DNA of 64,000 nt from Annona cherimola (GCA_030490835.1 CM059971.1:52996012-53060011), one strand, 5' to 3'. Positions 1 through 11,398 are shown, counted from the stretch's first letter. Numbers and translations: made by a program. Notes: generated from the letters alone by a model not told the origin.

Positions 1-2942
1 TCACGAATAAAATGATGTCTCACATCAATATGCTTGGTTCTTGAATGCAGTATAGGATTTTTAGTCAAACAAATTGCACTTGTATTATCACATCTAATAG
101 GAATATCAACATAATCAATACCATAATCTTTCAATTGTTGTTTCATCCAAAGTAATTGGGCACAACAACTACCGGCGGCTATGTATTCGGCTTCCGCAGT
201 AGATAGTGCAACACTTGTTTATTTTCTTGAATGCCATGAAACTAGCATATGTCCAAGAAATTGACAAGTTCCACTGGTACTTTTTCTATCTACTTTATAT
301 CCGGCAAAGTCTGCATCCGTATAGCCGATTAGATCAAAGGTTGACCCCTTTGGATACCATAGTCCAAAATTTGTAGTTTCTAACAAATATTTAAAAATTC
401 TTTTTACAGCAAGTAGATGTGATTCTTTTGGACATGCTTGGAATCTAGAGCACATACAAACACTAAATAGGATATCGGGTCTAGAAGCAGTTAAGTATAG
501 CAAGGATCCTATCATGCTTCTATAAAGTGTTTGATCGATACTTTTACCATTTTCGTCCGCATCGATCTTGATTGTAGAGCTCATTGGAGTGTTTGCTCCT
601 TTGCTATTTTGCATTCCAAACTTTGTTGCTTGATTTGCAGTCCAAGGAAGAAATTTAATTCTCCCATCATACTCATTTCGAATTCGCTCTGCATTATCTT
701 AGAAAACTCTTGACAAAGTTTTTCGTCAGTAGCACCAAATATTATGTCATCAACATAAATCTGCACAATTAAAATATTTTTATTTTTATATTTAATGAAC
801 AGAGTAGTGTCTACTTTCCCTTTTTGAAACTCATGGTCAATCAAAAATTTATTCAATCTTTCATACCAAGCTCTTGGAGCTTGTTTTAGTCCATATAATG
901 CTTTGGTCAATTTATAGACATACTTTGATTGATTCTTTTCTCCAAAGCCAGGGGGTTGTTCAACATATACTTCTTCATTCAGATAGCCATTCAAAAATGC
1001 ACTTTTTACATCCATTTGAAACAATTTGAAATTCATATGAGAAGCAAATGCTAGTAAAATACGTATGGCTTCTAATCTAGCCACGGGTGCATATGATTCT
1101 TCAAAATCAATTCCTTCTTCTTGGGAATACCCTTTGGCTACTAATCTTGCCTTGTTTCTAATTACGAGTCCGCTTTCATCTAATTTGTTCCTAAATATCC
1201 ATTTAGTACCTATGATAGTGTGATTATTTGGTCTAGGAACTAAATGCCATACATTGTTCCTTTCGAATTGGTTTAGCTCTTCTTGCATTGCAATCACCCA
1301 ATTTTCATCATTGAGAGCTTGTTTAATGGTATTTGGTTCAATTTTAGATACAAAGACATATTGACCATATACGTTTTGTTTTGATCTTCTAGTTTTCACT
1401 CCTTCATATATATTTCCAATAACTTGTTCAATTGGATGGACATTTTTGAATTTTAAATCAGTTGGAGGTTTGTAAGAAACATTACCTTCACTTACCTCTT
1501 TCTCCACTAGATCTTCTGGCTTGAGCTCGAGTTCCTTTGGTTGTTCTTTGCCTTTTGTCTCATCTGTATCACTTAGTTCATCCTCCTTTCTCGGAGTTTG
1601 GTTAATTTCATCAAATACAACGTGTATGGATTCTTCAACAACTTGGTTTTGTTTATTGAAAACTCTATATGCTTTGCTATTTGATGAATAACCAAGGAAT
1701 ATAGCATCATCGCTTTTAGCATCTAACTTTCCCAAGTTAGTTTTTCCATTGTTCAAAACATAACATGTATATCCAAAAGCATGAAAATAAGAAATATTTG
1801 GTTTCCTTCCTTTCCATAGTTCATATGGGGTCTTTTTCAAGATTGCTCGAATGGTAACACGGTTCAATACATGACAAGCTGTACTTACAGCTTCACCCCA
1901 AAATTTCTTGGATAGATTGCTCTCATTTAGCATAGTTCTAGCCATCTCTTGTATAGTTCTATTTTTCCTTTCTACTACTCCATTTTGTTGTGGAGTTCTT
2001 GGTGCAGAAAATGTGTGGTGAATTCCTTTTTCATTGCAAAATTCCATGAATCTTTTGTTTTCGAATTCGCCACCATGATCGCTTCTTATGGTCACAATAG
2101 TACTTTATTTTTCATTTTGCACCAAATTTACAAAAGTTGCAAACATAGAGAAGGCTTCATCTTTACTAGCTAAGAGAATTATCCATGTGAATCTTGAAAA
2201 ATCATCAACTATGACAAATACATATTTCTTTCCACCAATGGTTAGAATGTCGGATGGCCCGTATAGATCCATATGTAGCAATTCAAGTGGCTTAGTGGTG
2301 GAAATTTCCTTTTTGGTAGAGAAAGACATCTTGGGTTGTTTTGATAATTGACATGCCTTGCAAATCTTGTCTTTGTCATATTTTAATCTTGGTAATCCTT
2401 CTACCAAACTCTTTTTCCATAGGGTTTTTATGTTTCCCATGTTTATATGTCCAAGCCTTTTATGCCAAACCCATGGATCATTATCAATGGCCATTAGACA
2501 TTGACCATTCAATTCATCAAGTGAAACCAAATATACATTTCCATGTCTTTTACCACTAAACATGATATGCTCTCCATCAAATACATTACATATAGATGAT
2601 TCAAACACAACTTTGTATCCTTTATCACATAATTGGCTAATGCTCATTAAATTGTTTTTGAGTCCTTCAACAAACAAAACATCTTCCATGCATGCATTTG
2701 AAATACTATGTATATTTCCTTTACCTTTATTTTTACCTTTTTCATTATTGCCAAAGGCTATGTATATTTCCTTTACCTTTAATTTTACCTTTTTCATTAT
2801 TGCCAAAGGCAACCATTCCATCATTACAAGGCTTAAGTTTGTGAAACAAACTTCTTTCACCGGTCATATGCCTTGAGCAACCGCTATCCATAAACCATTC
2901 ATTGTTTGCCTTTGCCTTAAGACATGTCTGAAAAATAAGCAA
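1..2942 (-). pseudogene. C1 pol: protease-integrase-RT-RNase H, broken
   Basis: Copia pol read right to left. Protease shows WFMDSGCSRHMTG near 2865-2905. The GAG-pre-integrase HHCC region (WHKRLGH ... CKACQ) is near 2350-2470. The integrase catalytic triad is visible as [15 protein letters not shown] and NGVVERKNR (about 2265, 2075, 1970). RT has YVDDIIFG near 745, and RNase H motifs DADFAG and ALSTAEAEY fall near 310 and 190. Lesions: a 52-bp tandem duplication (2708-2811) shifts the frame. A TAA at 2105-2107 replaces the CAA codon found in C3. A deletion of roughly 53 nt near 620-630 removes the [12 protein letters not shown] region seen in C2 and shifts the frame. A TAA at 219-221 replaces a CAA codon. 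The gene runs off the window edge. It cannot make a full polyprotein as it stands. Confidence 0.93.
2708..2811 (-). repeat. 52-bp tandem duplication inside C1 pol
   Basis: Two adjacent 52-bp units (2708-2759 and 2760-2811) differ at one base. Copies C2, C3 and C4 have a single unit at the same place, so this is a private duplication. Because 52 is not a multiple of three it shifts the pol frame just downstream of the protease motif. Confidence 0.93.
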
Positions 2943-2949
2943 ATAAATC

Positions 2950-4752
2950 TTATCTTCTTGGTACCCATTTTATGGGTCCATTTGGGTTAGTAATATAGAT
3001 CAATCTTTGTTGTTCTAACTTTGAAAGCCCAAATCTTGTGTTTCTTGGAACCCAAAATAATTTTGCACCATGGTCATATAATTTCTTAAAATTACATTTG
3101 TAAGTTTTGTGACCCATTTTATTGCAGAAATTACAAGCCATAGGTAATCTTGGAGTAGGCCTCCAAGTATGCAATGGTTCCATTATTGGTCTTCTAGTCC
3201 ACTTAAAATTTTTCTTTTGTGGCTTGTATATAGATGCATTTTTAGTTTGATGTTTCTCAAATATTTGTACATTTGATTTGCTTCTTTCTCCTTGCTCAAA
3301 TGTATGATACCCAAGACCTCTTTTATGTGTTTGGGAGGTCATATTCAAAAAAATTTTGACGCTTTCTCCTGGATTAGAGAACTTAGCTAATGATTCATTT
3401 AATGATTTGTTCTCCTTTTTTAGCAGATCATTTTCATCTTTCAATTTGTCTAATCTTTCTGCAAGTTTACCATTTACAATTATTGTTGCATCACATTGCC
3501 TTTTCTTAATTGTAAACTTGCTTCCTAATTTCTTTATTTCTTCATATAATGAATCATATGCAGTTTGTAGCTCATCTAATTCAGTACATTTGAGGCATTC
3601 TTGAAAGGAAGAAAAACTTGATTTAGAATGGGAGAGTTTGGAACTTACCTCTTCATCGCTTGTGCATTTTGTTGAGGTAATTCGTTCTTCTTGTTCGATT
3701 TGTGTCATGCAGCAAATTCTTGCACATTCTTCCGCCTCGTTTTCGTCGGTTGAGGAATTACTCGTTGTAGATTCCTCATCGTTTACATACATGCCTCTAC
3801 CTTTGTACTTTTGGAATCTTTTGTTGTTCCTTCTATCCTTTCTTTGTTCGTTTGCCTTGCTTTCTTTGGGAGTTGGACATTGAGCTTGCATATGTCCCGA
3901 ACCGCCGCATCGGTAGCATTTGGTTGGTTCTTTCTTCTTCTCTTTAGGAGTTCTTTCCTTGAAGCTTCTGAAATTTTTCCCTTTCCTCACAAATTTTCTG
4001 AAGCGTTTTGTGAGAAGGGCAATCTCGTCGTCGTTTTGAGAAGAGGAGGTATCGTCAGTGTCTTGTGCGGCTTTCAAGGCGATTGCTCTTTTGCCCCTAT
4101 GTTGATCTTCATTTCTTCTCTTAATGAGCTCATGTGACATGAGTGAGCTAATTAAGTCTTCAAGCTTTAAAGTGTTTAGGTCTTTGGCTTCTTCTATTGC
4201 AGTGATCTTTGGAGTCCATGATTCCGGTAGAGCTCTTAAGATCTTCATAACCTGCTCAGATTCAGAAATAGCCTTTCCGAGACCTTTTAAAGCATTAGTG
4301 ATTTTTGAGAATCTAGCGAACATTTCAGAAATATTTTCTGTTTCTAGCATTCTAAAATTCTCTAGTTCTCCAATCAAAATATTTCTTCTCGTCCCTTGGA
4401 CTTGAGAAGTTCCTTCATAGATAGAGGTTAGCGTATCCCATATTTCTTTGGCGGTCAAGCAAGAGGATACTCTATCATATTCAGAAGCATTAAGAGCACA
4501 AAATAAAGAGTTCATAGCTTTGGCGTTGCTCTTAACAATTCTTACTTCCTCATCGGTCCATTTGGAAGCTCTTTCATCGGTAGGCAAGGTTACTCCATCT
4601 TGGATAGCAATCCAAGAGTCCATGTCGGTAGCCATGATGAGTTGCTTCATACGAAGCTTCCAATATCCAAAATTTTTCCCGTCAAACAACGGTGGCCTTG
4701 TAAAGGATTGGCCTTCAGCAAAAGCGGGAACGGAAGTAGATTGGGATGCCAT
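2950..4752 (-). CDS. C1 gag, intact ORF (600 aa)
   Basis: Gag structural protein of a copia element, expected to form virus-like particles and bind element RNA. The ORF starts at ATG 4752, 35 nt downstream of the PBS, with the N-terminus MASQSTSVPAFAEG shared by the other copies. Residues about 15-215 match the copia gag core (NFGYWKLRMKQL, KEIWDTLTSIYEG, ILRALPESWTPKITAIEEAKDL). A CCHC knuckle CYRCGGSGHMQAQC lies near residue 280. A Lys/Glu-rich segment near residues 400-460 has coiled-coil character. A second knuckle, CNFCNKMGHKTYKC, is near residue 545. It ends GPIKWVPRR then TAA. Pol lies in the +1 frame just downstream. Of the four copies this is the only gag without a lesion. Confidence 0.92.
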   Translation of the reverse strand: MASQSTSVPAFAEGQSFTRPPLFDGKNFGYWKLRMKQLIMATDMDSWIAIQDGVTLPTDERASKWTDEEVRIVKSNAKAMNSLFCALNASEYDRVSSCLTAKEIWDTLTSIYEGTSQVQGTRRNILIGELENFRMLETENISEMFARFSKITNALKGLGKAISESEQVMKILRALPESWTPKITAIEEAKDLNTLKLEDLISSLMSHELIKRRNEDQHRGKRAIALKAAQDTDDTSSSQNDDEIALLTKRFRKFVRKGKNFRSFKERTPKEKKKEPTKCYRCGGSGHMQAQCPTPKESKANEQRKDRRNNKRFQKYKGRGMYVNDEESTTSNSSTDENEAEECARICCMTQIEQEERITSTKCTSDEEVSSKLSHSKSSFSSFQECLKCTELDELQTAYDSLYEEIKKLGSKFTIKKRQCDATIIVNGKLAERLDKLKDENDLLKKENKSLNESLAKFSNPGESVKIFLNMTSQTHKRGLGYHTFEQGERSKSNVQIFEKHQTKNASIYKPQKKNFKWTRRPIMEPLHTWRPTPRLPMACNFCNKMGHKTYKCNFKKLYDHGAKLFWVPRNTRFGLSKLEQQRLIYITNPNGPIKWVPRR

Positions 4753-4786
4753 TTTGATAAGATCTCTTTGGTAAACTCAAAGACCT

Positions 4787-4798
4787 GCTCTGATACCA
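4787..4798 (-). promoter_or_regulatory. C1 primer-binding site (tRNA-iMet)
   Basis: On the minus strand the sequence reads TGGTATCAGAGC, starting two bases after the end of the LTR. This is the standard plant initiator tRNA-Met priming site and fixes the 5' LTR boundary at 4801. Confidence 0.93.
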
Positions 4799-5519
4799 CT
4801 TGTTGGTCCCGAGTTAGTGGCAAAACCCAAGAGGGGAGGGGTGAATTGGGTTCTTTAAAAAAAATCTTTGATAAATAAAGTCTTAACCCCTTGAGTAATT
4901 AATCCCCTTTTGAAAAGAGCTAGAGAGCAATAAAGATAAAGCAGTAAAAAGAAATATAACACAAGATTTATAGTGGTTCGGGCAAACCTTCCCTACTCCA
5001 CTCTTCCAAGCTCACACTCTGTTGTGACTTGGGTTCCACTATGTATTCCACGAATACACTTAGAGTCACCGCTCTCTTCTAGATTCCAGCTCTAAGGGGC
5101 ATATACAACTAGAGCCACTTGCTCTCTTCTAGATTCTAGCTCTAGGGGGCATAAACAACTCACAGGCAAAAGTAGGTGATGAGTCTCACTCCAATCACAC
5201 CCTACTTTGCATATACTTGATCTTAGCTACCCAAGCTAAATCAAGATTTATACAACAAGACAATGAAATAAATGAAACTACACTTTACAAATTTGTGTAG
5301 GCAGATTTAGCTCGAGGAAGAAGTTGTAGAAGCATCTGTGGATGAATATTGTTGAAGGCGCTAGCAACTTGAAGATTTCTTCTTCCTTAGAATTTATACG
5401 GACCACTCAACAATGGAGAAAAGCAAATAGGAAACCTTTCTTGCACTTCTTTTCTCTCTTTGAACTTTAACGTAGTGTCTTGTGTTCTCTTGTTGTTTTT
5501 TCACGTTCATTTGAGGGTC

Positions 5520-5528
5520 CTTTTATAG
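5520..5528 (-). promoter_or_regulatory. TATA box of C1 LTR
   Basis: CTATAAAAG on the minus strand, downstream of the module clusters in the direction of transcription. The same position relative to the clusters holds CTATAAATA or CTATAAAAG in the other copia LTRs. Confidence 0.7.
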
Positions 5529-5610
5529 AGGGAAGAAAATATGAACGCTATGGAGGTGGTTGGTGCGCAATAAATGAACTCCAACGTTCCAAAATTTGAC
5601 CGTTATACCC

Positions 5611-6356
5611 AAGTCGAAGGTGGAGTCGACTTGGGATGCGACTTGGCTACCCAAGTCGCATCTGGAGTCGACTTCGTCTGCGACTCCAGTTCTTCGGATT
5701 CCCAAGTCTTAGGCTTGGTCGACTTGACTTCAGACTTCGACCCAAGTCCATCCTGAAGTCGACTTGGCCTGCGACTTGGCTCGGGTTTTGCTGAACCTGC
5801 TTTGATCTTCAAGTTGTGTTCTTCTATCTTGGATTGGCTTGATTCTTACTTAGATGATTCATGCATATTTGACTTATGTAGTCTTGATAGACATTGTTTG
5901 AATCATTCTTGTATCTTTGTCTTTGAGCTTGATAGACTTGATTTGATGTAGAACATGATTTTTGACTTTGAATTTGACTCATTTGTTTGTCATCTTGATT
6001 CCTTGGACTTGAGTGATAAATCTTCTTGAATATCTTGAAAACTGCATCTTTTGAAGTTTGAACTTCTCAAGTCGTGGATGGAGTCGACCTGGTCTGCGAC
6101 TTCACCCAAGTCGCACCTGGAGTCGACTTCGTTTGCGACTTCGTTATGTTCGTTTCCACTTTTCAGCTCTGGATACTCCAAGTCGATGCTGGAGTCGACT
6201 TCGTCTGCGACTTGACTTCCCAAGTCGCAAGTGGAGTCGACTTGACCTGAGACTTCACCTGTTGCCTTTTGGGATTCATTCTCAAGTCGATATTTGAGTC
6301 GACTTTGGGATCGACTTCACCCAAGTCGAAGTCCAAGTCGACTTGGAGATCGACTT
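5611..6356 (-). repeat. 34-bp dyad modules of C1 LTR (4 + 6)
   Basis: Cluster 5611-5777 has four modules and cluster 6069-6356 has six. Each module is an AAGTCG box, a central AAGTCGACTT-like palindrome starting 12 bp later, and a CGACTT box starting 28 bp from the module start, 34 bp in total. Bases between boxes vary. Most boxes keep the TCGA core. Confidence 0.93.
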
Positions 6357-6503
6357 GACCTCTTTGCTTTCCTTAAACATTTAGCAAACATATTAGTACC
6401 TTTTATATACTCAAAATTAGTTCTTGTCAATCATCAAAACTCAAGATTTGGTCAATTTTATTATTTTAAACATTGTTTCCAACAGTACGCAGGTCTACGT
6501 ATT

Positions 6504-6767
6504 GGCGCCTAGGCGCCAACTTGCTGGACGTTGCTGATTGAGAGTGTTCGTAACTTGCTTGAAGTTGGTAAAGTGTCGCTGGGGCACCCTTGTCTGGCGC
6601 CTAGGCGCCAACTCTCTGGATGATTTGCGGCTTGAAAATCCTCTTGGAAGTCCTGTATAAGCATGCCATGGCGCCTAGGCGCCAACTCCTTGGAAGCAAT
6701 TCTACCTTGTGATCCCCAAAATCCATTTGGACTTTTCAGCACGTTGGTGAAGTGGCGCCTAGGCCCC
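6504..6767. repeat. Array of 14-bp perfect palindromes
   Basis: GGCGCCTAGGCGCC occurs at 6504-6517, 6596-6609 and 6670-6683, with a one-base variant (GGCGCCTAGGCCCC) at 6754-6767. Each is followed by CCAACT(T/C) and a CTTGG/CTGG motif, so the repeat unit is about 75-90 bp. It lies just outside C1, in what should be LTR of the Athila/Tat-like remnant. Confidence 0.9.
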
Positions 6768-6768
6768 A

Positions 6769-8634
6769 ACTCTCTGGAAGCAGACTAAAATATGGTGTTA
6801 GAGATTCTGACATGGGCTTGTAGGGTGGCGGCTTACTTTGGTTTCTCTTTTCTACCATCCATTGAGCTCTTAAGTGTTCCCTGTTTCTTCTTGTCCGAAT
6901 TCCCTTAGACAAAAGAATGGAATGAAATTTCAAGCCAAAAGATTATAAAAGTTATTAAATATCTTAAAATTTATGTTCAACACCCAATTGATGCAAAAAT
7001 CACGTTTTAAACCAAATTTCATATTGAACTCAAATAATTCCCCATAAAATTGGTATAAAATGCCCACATAATATACTATTAATTTTCAATTATCAAATAT
7101 CCCCACACTTAAACTTTTTCTTGTCCTCAAGCAAATACAAAGGAATTCAAGATCACACTGTAAAATTTCAAAAATTTGAGCAAAATGCTAAAATAAATGT
7201 TTAGCCACCCATTTAGTGAAAATATTAAACTAAAAATTTTGAAACATGATACTCTTTGAAAATCTCAGTCAACAGTCCCTTCTCACATGGCTAATACTGC
7301 ATACCCTTTCGCCCATTTTGCTTTCAATCATTAAGAGTTCAAAAACTCCCGCAATAAACTCCTAACTACCAGGCATCTTCCCCTATTATCTTGTTATTCA
7401 ATGCACACATTCAATAATTCAAGTAATGGTAGTAATGCAGAAAATATCACTCAAATTACCTCATATACATCTCATCAAAATTTTAAATCTTCTCTGCCAA
7501 CTCAATTAGCCAATTCATAGGATCATAAGGACTTAATAGGACAATGGTCAAGTTTGGCAGAAGAGATAAAATTTGGAATATTTTCAGAATTTAAACCATC
7601 TCCCATGGCTTGAGCCTCATTTTACAACAGGAAATAATGTTACCCCCATACTTAGTGCTTTTATTTTTTTTCCAAGCCTGTTTTTACCCATGGTTTAACC
7701 TCTTTTTTTTTAAACCAAGTCTGGCAATAACTCCCCTCACCATATTTCTGGGTATCTAGGAAATTATTATTTTTTTTACAAATAACTTCTCTCACTATAT
7801 TTCAGGGTATCTAAGAAGTTATTTTCATTAATTGCACAAGCCGTGAGGTCAAACCTTGTTCCCATTTTAATTTTTAGATCAAAATTCAATGTCAAAGTTG
7901 GTTCAACTAGGTGGGAATTGAGGTTGAGAAAAAATTGAAGTCCAAGTTTAATGGGAGTAAACAACTATTATACTTTCAAAGATAGGCTCATCATGAAGAA
8001 AATGCCTTAATCACGTCCACCATGAAATGGTTAGATTGAGTTTTGTCCTTGAAAATTTTTTATTTATATGTGAAAAACTACCTTTTTGGATGACAATTGT
8101 GTGTATTACAAACAACCTTTGATAAATTAGAGAGGATTACTCTGATTTTGAAAGAAAACAGAATTGGTTCCTAGGTATATCAGTTTCATCAAGTGATTCA
8201 GGATAAAAATCCAAGTATTTTCAAAAAGTACATGTTCAAAACAAATTTAACCTTTCACTATGGTTCATCTCACTTTTTTTTCACTCAAATATTTTGAAAT
8301 TCCAAATATGGTTTGCTTGTAAGACTTACAAGAGTTGAAAGTGGGGTCTCGATCAGTCCAATGGCAAGATTTAGGGTAGTGAAAGAATTCAAAGAAAATT
8401 AATGCAATGCATTCACCCCTACACTTGAAATTGACATTGTCCTCAATGTAAATCATGCCATCAAAATAAAGAGAGATTGTAAAAGAGTTGAGATGCTAGC
8501 TTCCCTGTTTTAGCGAGTTGAACCGAATTTTCGTCTCATGGTGCTTCCTTCCAAGCAGGCTCTGAAAGAAAAAAAAATTCGGGTTGCCTCCCGAGAAGCG
8601 CTTGGTTTAAAGTCGTTAGCCCAACTACAGATTT
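6769..8634. other. Non-coding 3' region of Athila/Tat-like remnant
   Basis: AT-rich DNA with no credible ORF. It contains the minus-strand GAGGACAA...GTGTGGGG blocks and, near 8585-8620, a block reading TTCTCGGGAGGCAACCCG on the minus strand. Such blocks are common downstream of integrase in Athila/Tat-type elements. The same order recurs at 9458-11271. Confidence 0.7.
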
Positions 8635-8934
8635 TCAGTTGGGTGGCGTGGTTTCACAGAAGGAGTAGATGACTCCTATTGGAATGTGATCCCGTGAGAA
8701 GTAGGGTTTGAAGCGTTGCCCATTGACTTTAAATGCTCCCGTCTTTTCACTCCAGATTTCAACAGATCTATGAGGAAACACTTGTAATACTTTGAATGGT
8801 CCCGACCACCTCGACTTCAATTTTCCTGGAAACAATTTAAAATGAGAATTAAAAAGCAACACTAGGTCATTAGCTTTGATTACCTTCTGCCGGATGTGTT
8901 TGTCATGCCAAAATTTTGTCTTTTCCTTGTACAT
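8635..8934 (-). pseudogene. Integrase C-terminus, Athila/Tat-like, copy 1
   Basis: A 99-codon open segment with [42 protein letters not shown] and [12 protein letters not shown]. This is the signature of the integrase C-terminal region of Athila/Tat-group Ty3/gypsy elements. Everything upstream (gag, protease, RT, RNase H, integrase core) is missing; the segment is cut at 8934 where copia-like LTR sequence begins. A remnant, not a gene. Confidence 0.85.
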
Positions 8935-8939
8935 ATTTC

Positions 8940-9060
8940 ACTCTTCAACTTTAAGTTCCACTTAGGGTCAAGTTGGTCTCAGACTTGACCCAAGTCGCAA
9001 GTGAAGTCTACTTGGGTTGCGACTTTACTCTCCACTCAGCTTATTTGAATTTGATGTTTC
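8940..9060 (-). mobile_element. Fragment of a copia LTR with two degenerate modules
   Basis: Two 34-bp modules at 8953-8986 and 8992-9025 have the same box spacing as the LTR clusters and most resemble the second and third modules of the solo LTR at 25970-27619. Neighbouring LTR sequence is short and diverged, and no LTR end is visible. Confidence 0.6.
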
Positions 9061-9457
9061 ATAATCTTAATCCCTTAACTTGCATGTCCTTGCATCTGTT
9101 CACAATCTCACCACAAGTGCACGGGTCGTAGATTGTAGTATATAAAATATCGATCCACAGGGAATTCGGGACTAAAAATTTTGCTTTTAAACACTTTCTC
9201 GTCGGATTAAATGGATTAGAAAAGTTGAAAGAGGATGCAGTAAATTAAATGGAAAAGAAATAGAAATTTGGAAAGAGAAAATAAAATAGAAATTAAAATG
9301 AGTGGAGAAAACGAGAGTGTGAGTATCTAGGGTCTAGAATTTCACATACGTCTTTTGTAATAGGTAGTGGTATAATTATTTAATTCGAATATTGTTTGTT
9401 AAAGAAGAACAATCCCTAATTTATCCTTACACCTTCTCTTGAAACCTACAAGGCGTA
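9061..9457. other. Leader-like remnant, probably Athila/Tat group
   Basis: No ORF. The stretch CACAAGTGCACGGGTCGTAG ... ATCGATCCACAGGGA (9113-9163) resembles the conserved block near the LTR end and PBS in Athila/Tat-type elements. The rest is AT-rich and unassigned. Confidence 0.45.
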
Positions 9458-11271
9458 CCATCCAATGAGCTCTTAAGTGTTCCCTGTTTCTTCTTGTCCG
9501 AATTCCCTTAGACAAAAGAATGGAATGAAATTTCAAGCCAAAAGATTATAAAAGTTATTAAATATCTTAAAATTCATGTTCAACACCCAATTGATGCAAA
9601 AATCACATTTTAAACCAAATTTCATATTGAACTCAAATAATTCCCCATAAAATTGGTATAAAATGCCCACATAATATACTGTTAATTTCCAATTATCAAA
9701 TACCCCCACACTTAAACTTTTGCTTGTCCTCAAGCAAATACAAAGGAATTCAAGATCACACTGTAAAATTTCAAAACTTTGAGCAAAATGCTAAAATAAA
9801 TGTTTAGCCACCCATTTAGTGAAAATATTAAACTAAAAATTTTGAAACATGATACTCTTTGAAAATCTCAGTCAACAGTCCCTTCTCACATGGCTAATAC
9901 TGCATACCCTTTTGCCCATTTTGCTTTCAATCATTAAGAGTTCAAAAACTCCCACAATAAACTCCTAACTATCAGGCATCTTCCCCTATTATCTTGTTAT
10001 TCAATGCACACAATCAATAATTCAAGTAATGGTAGTAATGCAGAAAATATCACTCAAATTACCTCATATAAATCTCATCAAAATTTTAAATCTTTTCTGC
10101 CAACTCAATTAGCCAATTCATAGGATCATAAAGACTTAATAGGACAATGGTCAAGTTTGGCAGAAGAGATAAAATTTGGAATATTTTTAGAATTTAAACC
10201 ATCTCTACATGGCTTGAGCCTCATTTTACAATAGGAAATAATGTTACCCCCCACACTTAGTGCTTTTATTTTTTTCCAGGCTTGTTTTACCCATGGTTTA
10301 ACCTCTTTTTTTTAAAACCAAGTCTGGCAATAACTCCCCTCACATATTTTAGGGTATCTAGGAAATTTTTTTTTACAAATAACTTCCTTCACCATATTTC
10401 AAGGTATCTAGGAAATTATTTTCATTAATTGCACAAGCCGTGAGGTCAAACCTTATTCCCAATTTAATTTTTAGATCAAAATTCAATGTCAAAGTTGGTT
10501 CAACTAGGTGGGAATTGAGGTTTAGAAAAAATTGAAGTCCAAGTTTAATGGGGGTAAACAACTATTATACTTTCAAAGATAGGCTCATCATGAAGAAAAT
10601 GCCTTAATCACGTCCACCATGAATTGGTTAGATTGAGTTTTGTTTTTGAAATTTTTTTATGTATATGGGAAAAACTACCTTTTTGGATGACAATCGTGTG
10701 TATTACAAACAACCTTTGATAAATTAGAGAGGATTACTCCGATTTTGAAAGAAAACAGAATTGGTTCCTAGGTATATAAGTTTCATCAAGTGATTCAGGA
10801 TAAAAATCCAAGTATTTTCAAAATGTACATGTTCAAAACAAATTTAACCTTTCACTATGGTTCAGCTCTCTTTTTTTTCACTTGAAGATTTTGAAATTCC
10901 AAATATGGTTTGCTTGTAAGACTTACAAGAGTTAAAAGTGGGGTCTCAATCAGTCCAATGGAAAGATTTAGGGTAGTGAAAGAATTCAAAGAAAATTAAT
11001 GCAATGCATTCACCCCCACACTCGAAATTGACATTGTCCTCAATGTAAGTCATGCCATCAAAATAAAGAGAGATTGTAAAAGATTTGAGATGTTAACTTC
11101 CCTGTTTTGGCGAGTTGAACCGAATTTTCGTCCCATGGTGCTTCGTTCCAAGTAGGCTCTGAAAGAGAAAAAAAATTTCGGGTTGCCTCCCGAGAAGTGC
11201 TTGGTTTAAAGTCGTCAGCCCGACTACAGATTTTCAGTTGGGTGGCGTGGTTTCACAGAAGGAGTAGATGA
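9458..11271 (-). mobile_element. Athila/Tat-like remnant, copy 2 (left part)
   Basis: Closely parallels 6853-8670, including both GAGGACAA...GTGTGGGG blocks, with scattered substitutions and small indels. It stops at the C2 insertion and continues at 22118. The continuation carries a longer piece of integrase than copy 1. No credible ORF in this part. Confidence 0.85.
11267..11271. repeat. Target-site duplication of C2, left (GATGA)
   Basis: GATGA precedes the LTR at 11272 and follows the other LTR at 22118-22122. The uninterrupted sequence GGAGTAGATGACTCC is present once in copy 1 near 8664, which confirms the empty site. Confidence 0.93.
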
Positions 11272-11398
11272 TGTTGGAAACAATGTTTAAAGCAAAACAA
11301 AATTGACCAAAGCATGAGTTTTGATGATTAACAAAGTTAAAATTGAGTATAAGGTGATTACTGATGATTTTGCTAATGATTTAAGGAATGAATTAGCC

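Larger units (their letters stand above)
1..6484 (-). mobile_element. Copia element C1 (SIRE/Sirevirus type), partial
   Basis: A minus-strand Ty1/copia retrotransposon runs off the left edge of the window. Reading leftward it shows a 5' LTR (4801-6484), a PBS complementary to initiator tRNA-Met, gag, then protease, integrase, RT and RNase H in copia order. The long gag with a CCHC knuckle and coiled coil, the 1.7-kb LTR and the close similarity to C2, which has a third ORF, place it in the SIRE/Sirevirus group. The 3' LTR and any third ORF lie outside the window. The base pairs just outside the LTR at 6485-6489 are GTACG, one half of the expected target-site duplication. Gag is open, but pol carries a stop, a tandem duplication, a deletion and a second stop. 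Confidence 0.95.
4801..6484 (-). mobile_element. C1 5' LTR (1684 bp)
   Basis: On the plus strand the LTR begins TGTTGGTCCCGAG and ends TTTCCAACA, giving the TG...CA ends of a copia LTR with the inverted repeat TGTTGG/CCAACA. It holds ten 34-bp dyad modules in two clusters (5611-5777, four; 6069-6356, six). It also has a TATA element at 5520-5528 (reads CTATAAAAG on the minus strand) and two copies of the roughly 51-bp CCCCCTAGAGC repeat near 5075-5155. The flanking base pairs 6485-6489 are GTACG. Confidence 0.93.
6485..8934 (-). mobile_element. Athila/Tat-like Ty3/gypsy 3' remnant, copy 1
   Basis: Minus-strand 3' region of a non-chromovirus gypsy element. It has an integrase C-terminus (8635-8934) followed leftward by long non-coding DNA. 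On the minus strand two blocks read TTGAGGACAA ... AAGTGTGGGG (near 8410-8445 and 7095-7135), which is typical of the DNA before the 3' LTR in this group. A putative LTR start, TGATAATTG, is at 7095 reading leftward. From 6853 to 8934 it is closely similar to copy 2 (9458-11271 plus 22118 onward). Apart from the integrase end and the palindrome array I see no coding sequence here. Confidence 0.75.

Noticed and set aside
2905..2935. Yeast Ty1-type +1 frameshift heptamer at the gag/pol border
   Set aside because: The pol start has CTTAAGGC, not CTTAGGC, and it lies after the gag stop, so the Ty1 mechanism cannot apply directly.
4787..4798. Host tRNA-Met gene fragments at the TGGTATCAGAGC sites
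   Set aside because: Only the 12-base priming site is present at LTR borders; no cloverleaf or RNA polymerase III boxes are seen.
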